64,000 bases of DNA from Haliea sp. E1-2-M8 (GTDB lineage: Bacteria > Pseudomonadota > Gammaproteobacteria > Pseudomonadales > Halieaceae), in the NCBI RefSeq assembly GCF_030649675.1, contig NZ_JAUTDR010000011.1, positions 62,001-126,000 of the forward strand, read 5' to 3'. Each line of letters starts with the position of its first letter. The first letter of the stretch is position 1. The position numbers and the translations under genes were made by a program. Shown here piece after piece: positions 34,630-43,517 of this stretch. The notes beneath the pieces were generated by a model that was not told where the DNA came from, made no database searches, and saw nothing but the letters and a program-made list of their open reading frames with translations.

Positions 34630-35337
34630 TCATATGGCCCTTCCCAACAGCGCCGCGACGGCGTTCTCCACGCGCAGGATGCGCGGTCCCAGGGAGACCT
34701 GGCGGCAACCTGCGGCCAGCAGTTTGTCGACTTCGTAGGGGATGAAGCCGCCCTCGGGGCCCACTGCCAGAAGCGTCGGCTGGGTGAAGCCGGTCGGGGC
34801 GAGGGGGGTGTCCCCGGGGTGGGCGAGGAGGGCGTCGCGGCCGGTGATGAGGCAGGGTAGCTGGTCTTCGACGAAGGGCTTGAAGCGGGGGTGCAGGTGG
34901 ACGGGGGGCAGGACGGTGTCGCGGGACTGTTCCAGGCCCTGCAGGAGGTGGTCGCGGATGGTGGCGGGGGCGAGTACCGGGGTTTGCCAGTAGCTTTTCT
35001 CGACCCGGTAGCTGTTGAGGAGGTGGATTTCCGCGGCACCGAATTCGGCTGCGGCGCGCAGGATGCGGCGCAGCATTTTGGGTCGCGGCAGGGCCAGCAG
35101 CAGGGTTACGGGAAGCTTGGGCGGTGGCGGGCTGTGCAAGGTTATCTGCAGTTCGGCGCTGTGCTTGTCGATGGCGCTGACGGTACCGCGGCCAATCCGG
35201 CCATTGATCTCGCCAACCTGTAACTCGTCACCGGGCCTGGCCCGCAGCACCTGGCGCAGGTGCCCGGCGCGGCGGCCGGTGAGGCGCAGGAGGCCTTCGC
35301 CCGTGCATTCGCCGGCGGCGAATAGCAGCAGGTTCAC
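34630..35337 (-). CDS. rsmE: 16S rRNA m3U1498 methyltransferase RsmE
   Basis: Encodes a 235-aa SPOUT methyltransferase. GTG 35337 is chosen because it gives the family N-terminus VNLLLF, and the longer ORF runs into rimO. A PUA-like N-terminal domain (RAGHLRQVLRARPGDELQVG) precedes the knot domain, with LAVGPEGGFIPYEVDKL and LGPRILRVENAVAALLG, which bind SAM. The enzyme methylates U1498 of 16S rRNA. It is seven bases downstream of rimO. Confidence 0.95.
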   Translation of the reverse strand: MNLLLFAAGECTGEGLLRLTGRRAGHLRQVLRARPGDELQVGEINGRIGRGTVSAIDKHSAELQITLHSPPPPKLPVTLLLALPRPKMLRRILRAAAEFGAAEIHLLNSYRVEKSYWQTPVLAPATIRDHLLQGLEQSRDTVLPPVHLHPRFKPFVEDQLPCLITGRDALLAHPGDTPLAPTGFTQPTLLAVGPEGGFIPYEVDKLLAAGCRQVSLGPRILRVENAVAALLGRAI

Positions 35338-35344
35338 GGTGTGG

Positions 35345-36661
35345 TCAGCCTGCCCAGAGGTCGTAGTCGTCGGCGGCAGTGACCTCCGCTTCAACAAAAT
35401 CACCCGGTTGCAGGTCGGTGATGCCTTCGAGGTAGACCTTGCCGTCTATTTCTGGGGCATCGGCAGTGGAGCGGCCGATGGCGCCTTCCTCATCGACGGC
35501 ATCGATCAGGATCTCGATGGTCCGGCCCACTTTGGCCTGCAGCCTGGCCGCGCTGATTTCCTGTTGCAGGGCCATGAACCGGTCCCAGCGTTCCTGCTTC
35601 ACCGCTTCCGGTACCTGGTCGGGCAGGTCGTTCGCGGGAGCGCCGGCCACGGGGGAGTACTGGAAGCAGCCGACCCGGTCCAGCTGTGCCTCTTCGAGAA
35701 AGTCCAGCAGGACCTCGAAATCCGCATCGGTTTCCCCCGGGAAGCCGACGATAAAGGTGCTGCGCAGGGTAATGTCCGGGCAGATCTGGCGCCAGTGCTG
35801 GATGCGCTCCAGGGACTTCTCCGCGGCCGCGGGGCGCTTCATGCGTTTGAGCACGCTGGGGCTGCCGTGCTGGAAGGGGATGTCGAGGTAGGGCAGGATC
35901 TTGCCGTCCGCCATCAGCGGCAGGATATTGTCCACGTGCGGGTAGGGGTAGACGTAGTGCAGCCGCACCCAGATCCCGAGTTCCGCCAGCCCCTCGCACA
36001 GTGACTGCATGCTGGTTTTCATCGGGCGGCCGTTCCAGAAGCCGGTGCGGTATTTCAGGTCCACGCCGTAGGCGCTGGTGTCCTGGGAGATGACCAGCAG
36101 CTCGCGTACCCCGGCCTTGACCAGGCGCTCCGCCTCCTCCATGACCTCGCCGATAGGGCGACTCACCAGGTCGCCGCGCATGTGCGGGATGATGCAGAAG
36201 CTGCAGCGGTGGTTGCAGCCCTCGGAAATCTTCAGGTAGGCGTAGTGCCGCGGGGTCAGCTTGACCCCCTGGGGCGGTACCAGGTCCACATAGGGGTCGT
36301 GCACCTGGGTGTGGGGCACGTACTGGTGCACGGCGCTGACCACTTCCTCGTACGCTGCCGGCCCGGTGACGCTGAGCACCTTCGGGTGCAGCTGCAGGAT
36401 GGACTCGGCATCGGCGCCCTTGCCCATGCAGCCAGTCACGATCACCCGGCCGTTTTCGCTGATGGCCTCGCCGATGGCCTCCAGCGACTCCTGCTTGGCG
36501 CTGTCGATAAAGCCGCAGGTGTTGACCACCACCAGCTCGGCATCCTGGTAGCTGGGCACGATTTCGTAGCCGTCCAGCTTGAGTTGGGTCAGGATGCGCT
36601 CGGAATCAACCAGGGCCTTGGGGCAGCCCAGGCTGACGAAGCCGACTTTGTTGCTGGACAT
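35345..36661 (-). CDS. rimO: Ribosomal protein S12 methylthiotransferase RimO
   Basis: Encodes a 438-aa radical-SAM enzyme that methylthiolates Asp of ribosomal protein S12. ATG 36661 starts the family N-terminus [15 protein letters not shown]. The MTTase [4Fe-4S] cysteines are C13, C49 and C78. The radical-SAM cluster is C149, C153 and C156 in [10 protein letters not shown]-terminal TRAM domain spans about residues 370-438. It is co-directional with rsmE, seven bases upstream of it. Confidence 0.97.
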   Translation of the reverse strand: MSSNKVGFVSLGCPKALVDSERILTQLKLDGYEIVPSYQDAELVVVNTCGFIDSAKQESLEAIGEAISENGRVIVTGCMGKGADAESILQLHPKVLSVTGPAAYEEVVSAVHQYVPHTQVHDPYVDLVPPQGVKLTPRHYAYLKISEGCNHRCSFCIIPHMRGDLVSRPIGEVMEEAERLVKAGVRELLVISQDTSAYGVDLKYRTGFWNGRPMKTSMQSLCEGLAELGIWVRLHYVYPYPHVDNILPLMADGKILPYLDIPFQHGSPSVLKRMKRPAAAEKSLERIQHWRQICPDITLRSTFIVGFPGETDADFEVLLDFLEEAQLDRVGCFQYSPVAGAPANDLPDQVPEAVKQERWDRFMALQQEISAARLQAKVGRTIEILIDAVDEEGAIGRSTADAPEIDGKVYLEGITDLQPGDFVEAEVTAADDYDLWAG

Positions 36662-36749
36662 GGCGGTGATCCGGGGAATTACAGGGCCGCAGAGTATACA
36701 GGTGCCAGCGCCTTCACCCAATGGCCAGGGGCGGCGGGTAAAAACGGGC

Positions 36750-37253
36750 TCAGAAGGCGTGGCTGGCCCGTTCGCCGTAGCCCAGCACGCGCAGCTCCTG
36801 CCGCAGGTGCTGCTGCAGGGCCAGGCCGTCCTCGCGGTTGAGGAACTCGCCGACACTGATTCTCTCCCCGGCGCACTGCAGGCAGAGGCCCGGGGCGTCC
36901 CAGGGGTGGCGTTCGGGTTCGATGCTGAGGCCGGTAGCGTCGCGGGCAAAGCTCCAGCTTTGGCTCGGCAGGTAGAACCCCTTGTCTATCTGCACGGCGT
37001 CCGGGGCGAAGGTAATCACGTGGCGGTACTGCAGCTTCCAGTTGACGTAATACAGGGAGCCCCCCAGGGCCGTAAGCTCGAGCCCGGCAAAAGGCAGGAT
37101 TGGCCAGGCCCCGGCGAGGGCAAAGCCGATGGCGGCGCCGAGGGAAGGCACCGACAGGGCCAGGAGCACCAGCATGTTACTGCGCCAGGTCGCGGACTGG
37201 TTGGGTTTGGCGACGATGGTGACGGTGTTGCCATCACTGCTGTGGATGACCAC
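36750..37253 (-). CDS. DUF2244 membrane protein
   Basis: Encodes a 167-aa protein starting at GTG 37253, with GGAG nine bases upstream. Two hydrophobic helices at about residues 26-47 and 50-70 are followed by a soluble beta-rich domain with [19 protein letters not shown]. This matches the DUF2244 family, whose function is unknown (some members are linked to cytochrome oxidase gene sets). It ends 88 bases before rimO and is divergent from a rhodanese gene. Confidence 0.8.
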   Translation of the reverse strand: MVIHSSDGNTVTIVAKPNQSATWRSNMLVLLALSVPSLGAAIGFALAGAWPILPFAGLELTALGGSLYYVNWKLQYRHVITFAPDAVQIDKGFYLPSQSWSFARDATGLSIEPERHPWDAPGLCLQCAGERISVGEFLNREDGLALQQHLRQELRVLGYGERASHAF

Positions 37254-37389
37254 GGCGTATGCTCCGGATTATTTCCCTGATTCTAGTACAGTCGCCGGCT
37301 GGAGGCAGCTGTGTTCCGTTTCTGTTCAATGCCAGTCTCTCTCGCCCTGGCGGTGACCTGACGCTACACTGCCAATTCGACCATGGATC

Positions 37390-38205
37390 GTGGGGGCACA
37401 GCCTGTGCTGGATATTGCGGAACTGTCCGCCGGCGTGGACGCGGTCATCATCGACTGCCGGTTTGTGCTTGGCAAGCCCGACGCCGGACGTGAACAATAC
37501 CTCGCGGGGCACATCCCCGGGGCCCATTACCTGCACCTGGAAGAGGATCTTTCCGGGCCCGTGGGGCGCCACGGAGGCCGCCACCCGCTGCCGCAGCCGG
37601 ACCAGCTGGCGGCGCGACTTGCGGGGCTGGGCATCGGCCTGGAAACGCCGGTAGTGGCCTACGACGACTCCCGCTTTGCCTTTGCCGCCCGGTTCTGGTG
37701 GCTGTTGCGGGCGCTGGGCTACCGCCCGCCCCGCTTGCTCAACGGTGGTTACCAGGCCTGGGTCGCTGCGGGCGGCGCGGTGTCCACCACCGTGCCGGTG
37801 CCTCGGCCCTGTCCGCAGCCCGCCGTGGGCGACTATCGCGGGTACTGTGGTATTGAGGATTTGAGTCAGCTGCAGGCGGCGGGGGCGGTGCTGCTCGATT
37901 CCCGTGAGCCGCGCCGCTTTGCCGGTCTGGAGGAGCCGATTGATCCGGTGGCCGGGCATATCCCCGGTGCGCTCAATGTGCCCTGGCAGCGGGTCAGTGA
38001 TGACCAGGGCCGACTGCGGGACGCGGCCGCTTTGGCGGAACATTTTGCCGCGGTTCCCGAGGGTTCGCAGCGGGTGGTTTACTGCGGCTCCGGGGTGTCC
38101 GCCTGCGTCAATCTTTACGCCCTGGCACAGTTGGGCGATACCGAAGCTCTGCTTTACCCCGGCAGCTGGTCGGACTGGTGTACCTATCTCCCGGCTCCGG
38201 ATTGA
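37390..38205 (+). CDS. Two-domain sulfurtransferase (rhodanese / mercaptopyruvate type)
   Basis: Encodes a 271-aa protein with tandem rhodanese domains. GTG 37390 is used; a GTG at 37405 is also possible. The N-terminal inactive domain has AVIIDCRFVLGKPDAGREQY and HIPGAHYLHL. The C-terminal domain carries catalytic Cys232 in VYCGSGVSAC; the CGSGVSA loop resembles mercaptopyruvate sulfurtransferase (CGSGVTA) more than thiosulfate rhodanese. It transfers sulfane sulfur to acceptors. Its end is four bases from the converging rluA gene. Confidence 0.92.
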   Translation: MGAQPVLDIAELSAGVDAVIIDCRFVLGKPDAGREQYLAGHIPGAHYLHLEEDLSGPVGRHGGRHPLPQPDQLAARLAGLGIGLETPVVAYDDSRFAFAARFWWLLRALGYRPPRLLNGGYQAWVAAGGAVSTTVPVPRPCPQPAVGDYRGYCGIEDLSQLQAAGAVLLDSREPRRFAGLEEPIDPVAGHIPGALNVPWQRVSDDQGRLRDAAALAEHFAAVPEGSQRVVYCGSGVSACVNLYALAQLGDTEALLYPGSWSDWCTYLPAPD

Positions 38206-38208
38206 GGA

Positions 38209-38874
38209 TCAGAAATCCGCCGGGCATTCCTCCTGCAGCCAGCCGCCGGTGGCGGGGTGGGTGAATCCCAGCTCCGTGGCGTGCAGCAGCAGCCGCGGTG
38301 ACAGCGCCAGCGCCGCGGGGTCGGCATACATGTCGCAGCCGAGGATTGGGTGGCCGAGTTCGCGGCAGTGGATGCGCAGCTGGTGCGAGCGGCCGGTCTG
38401 TGGCGTCAGTTGCAGCCTGGTGCGATCCTGCCCGCGTTCCATAACCTCGAACCAGGTAATCGCCTCGCGGCCTGTCTCATGGCAGATTTTCTGCAGCGGG
38501 CGCCGCTCCCAGTCGGAGACGATGGGCAGATTGATCTCGCCACTGTCGGCCTCAACCACGCCCCAGACCACGGCCTCGTACTGTTTGTACACCAGCCGCT
38601 CCTGGAATTGGCGGCTGATGTGGGCGTGGGTGGGTTTGTCCAGCGGCACGACCATGATCCCGGAGGTATCCAGGTCCAGACGGTGGACGATACTGGCGCC
38701 GGGATAGTCCTGCTGCAGCCGGGTTACCAGGCAGTCCTTATTGAGGCGGTGGCGCCCCGGCACGCTCAGCAGCAGGTGGGGCTTGCGCACCAGCAGCAGG
38801 TGTTCGTCCTGGTACAGAATGCGGATGGGCTCCTGGCTGTGGGGCACCAGGTACGGGGGCAGGTCTTCGTCCAT
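38209..38874 (-). CDS. rluA: RluA-family pseudouridine synthase
   Basis: Encodes a 221-aa pseudouridine synthase, matching the short single-domain RluA (about 219 aa in E. coli) rather than S4-containing RluC/D. The catalytic motif is HRLDLDTSG, with Asp67. Family blocks YEAVVWG, GREAITWFEV and LTPQTGRSHQLRIH follow. RluA modifies U746 of 23S rRNA and U32 of several tRNAs. It is downstream of pdxJ, nine bases apart. Confidence 0.92.
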   Translation of the reverse strand: MDEDLPPYLVPHSQEPIRILYQDEHLLLVRKPHLLLSVPGRHRLNKDCLVTRLQQDYPGASIVHRLDLDTSGIMVVPLDKPTHAHISRQFQERLVYKQYEAVVWGVVEADSGEINLPIVSDWERRPLQKICHETGREAITWFEVMERGQDRTRLQLTPQTGRSHQLRIHCRELGHPILGCDMYADPAALALSPRLLLHATELGFTHPATGGWLQEECPADF

Positions 38875-38883
38875 GGAGGTTGT

Positions 38884-39666
38884 TCAGGCGGCGGCGTCAG
38901 GCACGGTCTTGCCGAGGGCGCGCTGATAGGCGGCGACGGCGCGACTCAGGCCCATGCTCAGGGCATCGACCGTCAGCGCGTGGCCTATGGACACTTCCAG
39001 CAGGTTCGGGACCCGGGTGAACAGGGGCAGGTTGTGCAGGTCCAGGTCGTGGCCGGCATTCAGGCCCAGCCCCGCGTCCGCGGCCACTTCGGCCGCCTTG
39101 ATAAAGCGCTGCAGTACCGCTTCGACATCCCCGTCGTTGGCAAAGGCGCGGGCATAGCTCTCCGTGTAGAGCTCAATACGGTCGGTACCGGTCTGGGCCG
39201 CGAGACGTATCTGCTCCGGGTCCGGGTCCATGAACAGGCTGGTGCGGATGCCCAGGGCCTGCAGTTCCTGTACCAGGGGCGCAACGATGTCGCCGTCACG
39301 CTTGAGGTCGAAGCCGTGGTCCGAGGTAAGCTGGTTGTCACCATCCGGGACCAGGGTGCACTGGGCCGGGCGGATCTCTTTGACCAGGGCCATGAACCCC
39401 GGATAGTCGCTGACGCCCCGTCGGCCGCTCTGGCGCGGGCCGGTCATCGGATTGCCTTCCATGTTGAACTCCACCGTCAGCATCGCGGCCAGATCGTGAC
39501 AGTCCTGCACCCGGATGTGACGCTGGTCCGGCCGCGGATGCACGGTGATGCCGTCGGCACCGGCGTCGATGCAGATCTGCGCGTGCCGCGGGATATCCGG
39601 ATTGCGGGTGTCCCGGGAATTGCGGATCAGGGCGATCTTGTTGAGGTTGACGCTGAGAGCAGTCAT
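38884..39666 (-). CDS. pdxJ: Pyridoxine 5'-phosphate synthase PdxJ
   Basis: Encodes a 260-aa TIM-barrel enzyme that condenses 1-deoxyxylulose-5-phosphate with 3-amino-2-oxopropyl phosphate in vitamin B6 synthesis. Family motifs: SVNLNKIALIRNSR at the N-terminus, DAGADGITVHPRPDQRHI and the C-terminal NLLEVSIGHALTVDALSMGL. The gene overlaps the upstream cyclophilin by four bases (ATGA). The location is unusual: pdxJ is often next to recO or acpS, but here it sits between ppi and rluA. Confidence 0.97.
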   Translation of the reverse strand: MTALSVNLNKIALIRNSRDTRNPDIPRHAQICIDAGADGITVHPRPDQRHIRVQDCHDLAAMLTVEFNMEGNPMTGPRQSGRRGVSDYPGFMALVKEIRPAQCTLVPDGDNQLTSDHGFDLKRDGDIVAPLVQELQALGIRTSLFMDPDPEQIRLAAQTGTDRIELYTESYARAFANDGDVEAVLQRFIKAAEVAADAGLGLNAGHDLDLHNLPLFTRVPNLLEVSIGHALTVDALSMGLSRAVAAYQRALGKTVPDAAA

Positions 39667-40238
39667 AGCAGCGGCTTGCGGACGATTTCCTTGATCATTA
39701 TCGGCTCCGTCGGTACGTCACTGAGGCCGTTCAGCTTCTGCACCGGGCTGGAGGCAATGTAGTCGACCACCGCCATGCCGTCCGTCACTTCGCCAAACAC
39801 AGTGTATCCCTCCTGCCCCGGCGTCCAATCCAGCCGCAGGTTGGTGCGCTGGTTGATGAAAAACTGCGCCGTGGCAGAGTCGGGTTCGGCGGTGCGAGCC
39901 ATGGCGATGGTGCCGCGCACATTGTGCAGGCGGTTGCGCGATTCGTTGACGATGGGCTCGCCGGTTTCCTTCTCGGTCATGTCGGGCAGGAAGCCGCCGC
40001 CCTGGATCATGAAATTGGGAATGACGCGATGGAAAATGGTGCCATTGTAGTGGCCAGCGTCCACGTAGGCGAGGAAGTTGGCGACGGTGATCGGTGCCTT
40101 GTCGCGAAACAGGCGCAGGGTAACCTCGCCCTCATTGGTCTTGATCACGACCTGGGGGTTGGGCAGCGGGGTTTCCTCCGCACTTGTCGCTGCCAGGGGT
40201 AGCAAAAACAGCAGGGACAGGCTCAGGGCGCGTAACAT
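39663..40238 (-). CDS. Periplasmic peptidyl-prolyl cis-trans isomerase, cyclophilin type
   Basis: Encodes a 191-aa cyclophilin with a signal peptide of about 20 residues (LSLSLLFLLPLAATSA), so it is probably PpiA-like and periplasmic. The fold motifs are FLAYVDAGHYNGTIFHRVIPNFMIQGG (with the catalytic Arg in HRV), AMARTAEPDSATAQFFIN and FGEVTDGMAVVD. It speeds proline isomerisation during envelope protein folding. It overlaps pdxJ by four bases and lies 36 bases after an SH3-domain gene. Confidence 0.93.
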   Translation of the reverse strand: MLRALSLSLLFLLPLAATSAEETPLPNPQVVIKTNEGEVTLRLFRDKAPITVANFLAYVDAGHYNGTIFHRVIPNFMIQGGGFLPDMTEKETGEPIVNESRNRLHNVRGTIAMARTAEPDSATAQFFINQRTNLRLDWTPGQEGYTVFGEVTDGMAVVDYIASSPVQKLNGLSDVPTEPIMIKEIVRKPLL

Positions 40239-40274
40239 GGTCAGGTCCTTTCATTGCAGTTGGTTGGCCGGGTG

Positions 40275-40949
40275 TCAGCCCCAGCCGTCATTGCGCCGGC
40301 GCTTGGGCCAGAGGCGGGGTGCCACCAGCGCAATGACAACACCCAGCAGCACTGCCAGGGCTCCGTCCAGGAAGGCGCTGCTGCGCAGGTTATCCTGCAG
40401 GCGCTGGTTCTCGGCACCGAGCATGTCGGCTTCGGCGCGCAGGGTCTCGGCCTCCACCACCAGGCGCCGGTTGTCCGCATCCAGTTGCAGCGAGCGGCCC
40501 GAAATCTGTTTCAGCTGCGTCAGTTCCTCGGTCAGGGCTTGCAGGGAGCTGTCGGCGGTGTTGACGTCCCCCTCCAGTTCCGCGCGCTCTGCCTTGAGGG
40601 CGGCCAGTTCCCGGGACAGCTCCGCGTTCTCCGCGGCCAGCTGCTCCGCGCGCGCAGCGGCTGCTGCGACCTGGTTCCTGGCGGGAAGCTCGGCCATCAG
40701 GTGCTGGGTGCGCACCCAGCCGCTGGTGCCGTTCTCGGTGGTGACTTCAGACCACTCGCCATCCGCGGAAGTTTGCCCAACCGTCAAACGGGTTCCAGAG
40801 GGAATCCCGCGGTGGACGATGCGGAACTCATTGCCCGCGCCGCTGCGGACCGGAACGTACTGGGTGTCACTGATATAGCGCACTTCCTGCGCCTGCACCG
40901 GGGCAGTGAGCAGTAGGGCCAACAGGGAAATAATCAGGGTGAGCTGCAA
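40275..40949 (-). CDS. TIGR04211-type SH3 / coiled-coil envelope protein (YgiM-like)
   Basis: Encodes a 224-aa protein starting at TTG 40949, which has AAGGA seven bases upstream. Signal peptide (LIISLLALLLTAPVQA), bacterial SH3 domain (about residues 24-85, with VPVRSGAGNEFRIVHRGIPSGT), long Ala/Glu/Leu coiled coil (about 90-190), one C-terminal membrane helix (FLDGALAVLLGVVIALVA) and a basic cytoplasmic tail. This order matches YgiM-like SH3 proteins of gammaproteobacteria, probably peptidoglycan-associated. Specific role unknown. Confidence 0.85.
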   Translation of the reverse strand: MQLTLIISLLALLLTAPVQAQEVRYISDTQYVPVRSGAGNEFRIVHRGIPSGTRLTVGQTSADGEWSEVTTENGTSGWVRTQHLMAELPARNQVAAAAARAEQLAAENAELSRELAALKAERAELEGDVNTADSSLQALTEELTQLKQISGRSLQLDADNRRLVVEAETLRAEADMLGAENQRLQDNLRSSAFLDGALAVLLGVVIALVAPRLWPKRRRNDGWG

Positions 40950-41011
40950 GACGCTGTCCTTCTGGCCGGAGCTGAATATGAGGTCGCGGAGTTTATCACG
41001 CTGCCGCCGGT

Positions 41012-41311
41012 TCAGGGCAGTACGCGCTTGTAGGGTTTGACCACTACCCGGCGGAATACGCCGGCGTCGACGTAGGGGTCGGAGTCCGCCCAGGCGGTGG
41101 CGGCTTCCAGACTATCGAACTCGGCAATGATCAGGCTGCCCGTAAAACCCGCCTCGCCCGGGTCCTCGGTATCCAGCGCCGGGTGCGGGCCCGCGACCAG
41201 CAGGCGCCCGTCATCCACCAGCTGCTGAATCCGCGCCAGGTGCGCCGGGCGCGCCCGCTGCCGCAGTGGCAGGCTGTTGTCTACGTCTTCACACAGAATC
41301 GCGTACAGCAT
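41012..41311 (-). CDS. yciI: YciI family protein
   Basis: Encodes a 99-aa ferredoxin-like small protein. The N-terminus [18 protein letters not shown] and the [24 protein letters not shown] segment are characteristic of YciI, including the conserved His of the putative active site. [28 protein letters not shown] completes the fold. YciI proteins are dimeric; the biochemical role is uncertain. It is seven bases downstream of yciB, as expected for this locus. Confidence 0.93.
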   Translation of the reverse strand: MLYAILCEDVDNSLPLRQRARPAHLARIQQLVDDGRLLVAGPHPALDTEDPGEAGFTGSLIIAEFDSLEAATAWADSDPYVDAGVFRRVVVKPYKRVLP

Positions 41312-41318
41312 GCGCTGA

Positions 41319-41909
41319 CTACTCCTGGTTGTTGGCGGGCTGATCTTTCAGGTGGGGTGCAACGATCCAGGCGGTCAGGCCAGTCAGGAACACGGTAAAA
41401 AGTATGGCGGAGTACATTTTGTAGCTGACCCAGGTGGCCTCGCTGTAGCCGTAGGCGACCACCAGGTTGAGGGCTCCCACAACGGTGAAATGGGCGACCC
41501 AAAGCAGATTGAGGCGGGCCCAGATCCGGTGCGGCAGCTGGATCTGGCTGCCCAGGGTGCGCTCCATCAGGTTGCGCTGGCCGAAGAACTGGGACGCGCC
41601 GAAGACCAGCGCCAGTACCCAGTTGAAGATGGTCGGCTTCCACATGATGAACATCTCGTTGCGCAGCAGCAGGGTTGCCGCGCCAAAACCCAGCACGGCG
41701 AGGCCGACCCAGAGCAGGCGCTTTTCCAGTTGCCGGGTCAGAGCCCAGGTGGCAAGCACCTGGAGTACGGTCGCGACCATCAGCACCGCGGTGGCGCTGA
41801 AAATGCCGTCCACCGTATGGCTCCAGCCATACAGGGTCACGGTGTCGCCATCCATCTGGTACACGATGAAGAACAGGACGATGGGAATGAATTCCAGCAG
41901 TTGTCTCAT
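41319..41909 (-). CDS. yciB: Inner-membrane spanning protein YciB (septation protein A)
   Basis: Encodes a 196-aa polytopic inner-membrane protein with five hydrophobic segments. The N-terminus [21 protein letters not shown] matches Yci[40 protein letters not shown] contains the conserved FIxWKPTI motif. YciB is required for normal septation in some bacteria and contributes to envelope integrity in E. coli. It precedes yciI and is divergent from rnm. Confidence 0.95.
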   Translation of the reverse strand: MRQLLEFIPIVLFFIVYQMDGDTVTLYGWSHTVDGIFSATAVLMVATVLQVLATWALTRQLEKRLLWVGLAVLGFGAATLLLRNEMFIMWKPTIFNWVLALVFGASQFFGQRNLMERTLGSQIQLPHRIWARLNLLWVAHFTVVGALNLVVAYGYSEATWVSYKMYSAILFTVFLTGLTAWIVAPHLKDQPANNQE

Positions 41910-42012
41910 GAAAAACGGCCTTGCTCCAGCATGTTAGGATGTGCGTAAGGGTCGACACTGCCGGGCCCGCACCAGGCCATGGCAGTTGCAGCGATGACGG
42001 AGTGTAGAGTTT

Positions 42013-42876
42013 GTGTTGATTGACTTCCACACCCATACCACCGCCTCGGACGGCGCCCTCAGCCCCGAGCAGCTGGTGGACAGGGCACGCAGCAGGGGAA
42101 TCCGCCTGTTCGCCATAACCGATCACGATACTGTGAGCGGCTATGAGGCCGCAGCAGCCTATTATAGCCCGAGTGAGGGGGAAATGAGTCTGGTGGCCGG
42201 GTTGGAATTCTCCTGTGTCTGGTCTGGCGCCACCATTCACGTGGTGGGCCTCGGCGTGGATTGCGACCATCCGCTGCTGCGGCAGGGTGTGGCGCGGCTG
42301 CTGGCCGCCCGCTATGACCGTGGTCAGGTGATTGCGGAGCGGCTGGCGAAACTCGGTTTTCCGGGGGCCATGCAGGGTGCGCTGCTGGAGGCGGGGGACA
42401 GCCAGCTGGGGCGGCCGCACTTTGCCGGCTGGATGGTGGGGCAGGGCCACGCCAAGGACACGGGGGCGGCCTTTGACCGCTACCTGGGGCGGGGCAAGCC
42501 CGGGGATGTGAAGGCCTTCTGGCCTGAGCTTGCGGAGGTGACAGAGTGGATTGTCGCCGCCGGTGGCGTTGCGGTGCTGGCGCATCCCCTCAAGTACAAG
42601 CTGACCCGCAGCAAGCTGCAGCGGCTGGTGGCGGACTTCAAGCGCGCCGGCGGAGAGGCGGTAGAAGTGGTCAACGGCCGGCAGACACCGGAGCAGACCC
42701 GCCAGCTGTGCCGGCTCGCGCTGGAGTGCGGCCTGGAGGTTTCGATTGGCAGCGATTTTCACCGGGACAGCCCCTGGGGGCCGCAGCTGGGTGTAGAATT
42801 GCGCCACTTGGGCAATCTGCGCGGCGTATGGGAGCGCTGGCTGCCTGCGACCCGCTCACCAGGAGAAGCACTGTGA
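42013..42876 (+). CDS. rnm: PHP-domain 5'-3' exoribonuclease / nucleoside bisphosphate phosphatase (RNase AM)
   Basis: Encodes a 287-aa PHP-family phosphoesterase. GTG 42013 or the next codon TTG 42016 starts it. Metal-binding motifs: DFHTHTTASDGALSP, ITDHDTVSGY, AGLEFSC and SIGSDFH near the C-terminus. E. coli YciV/RNase AM removes nucleotides from 5' ends of short RNAs and 3',5'-bisphosphonucleosides. It overlaps yciO by four bases, reproducing the E. coli yciV-yciO pair. Confidence 0.9.
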   Translation: MLIDFHTHTTASDGALSPEQLVDRARSRGIRLFAITDHDTVSGYEAAAAYYSPSEGEMSLVAGLEFSCVWSGATIHVVGLGVDCDHPLLRQGVARLLAARYDRGQVIAERLAKLGFPGAMQGALLEAGDSQLGRPHFAGWMVGQGHAKDTGAAFDRYLGRGKPGDVKAFWPELAEVTEWIVAAGGVAVLAHPLKYKLTRSKLQRLVADFKRAGGEAVEVVNGRQTPEQTRQLCRLALECGLEVSIGSDFHRDSPWGPQLGVELRHLGNLRGVWERWLPATRSPGEAL

Positions 42877-43496
42877 GCCAGTTTTTCCAGATTCACCCCG
42901 ACAATCCGCAGGCGCGGCTGATCCGTCAGGCCGCGGATATTATTCGCGCCGGCGGTGTGGTGGTCTACCCCACCGATTCCGCCTATGCCCTCGGCTGCCA
43001 AATCGGCGACAAGGCCGCGCTGGACCGGATCCGCCGTATCCGCCGCCTGGATGATCGCCACAACTTCACCCTGGTGTGTCGCGACCTGTCAGACATCGCC
43101 AACTACGCCCGGGTGGACAACACGGTATATCGCCTGCTCAAGGCCAGTACCCCCGGCCCCTATACCTTTATCCTGCGCGCCACCTCCGAGGTGCCGCGGC
43201 GGCTGATGCACCCCAAGCGCAAGACCGTGGGTCTGCGTATTCCCGACAACGTAGTGGCAATGGCCCTGCTGGCGGATCTCGGCGAGCCCCTGATGAGTGT
43301 CACCCTGATCATGCCGGATGACGAGTTGCCTCTCATTGACCCCTACGACATCCGCGAAGTGCTGGAGCACGATGTCGACCTGGTGATTGACGGGGGCTAC
43401 TGTGGCCTGGAGCCTACCACCGTGGTGGATCTGGCGGATGACGTGCCCCTGATCCTGCGGGTCGGCAAGGGCGATGTGACGCCATTTGAGTCCTGA
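42873..43496 (+). CDS. yciO: Sua5/YciO/YrdC-family protein YciO
   Basis: Encodes a 207-aa protein from GTG 42873; the upstream in-frame reading lies in rnm. The N-terminus MSQFFQIHPDNPQARLIRQA is nearly that of E. coli YciO, followed by VVVYPTDSAYALGC and RRLDDRHNFTLVC. It shares the fold of TsaC/Sua5, which makes threonylcarbamoyl-AMP for tRNA t6A. YciO is usually a less active paralogue, so tRNA modification should not be assumed. Confidence 0.93.
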   Translation: MSQFFQIHPDNPQARLIRQAADIIRAGGVVVYPTDSAYALGCQIGDKAALDRIRRIRRLDDRHNFTLVCRDLSDIANYARVDNTVYRLLKASTPGPYTFILRATSEVPRRLMHPKRKTVGLRIPDNVVAMALLADLGEPLMSVTLIMPDDELPLIDPYDIREVLEHDVDLVIDGGYCGLEPTTVVDLADDVPLILRVGKGDVTPFES

Positions 43497-43517
43497 TCGG
43501 GTATACTCGCGCCCTGA

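Noticed and set aside
34369-34860. 163-codon plus-strand ORF between the receptor and rsmE
   Set aside because: It runs through the inverted-repeat element and then antisense into rsmE; no motif or ribosome site.
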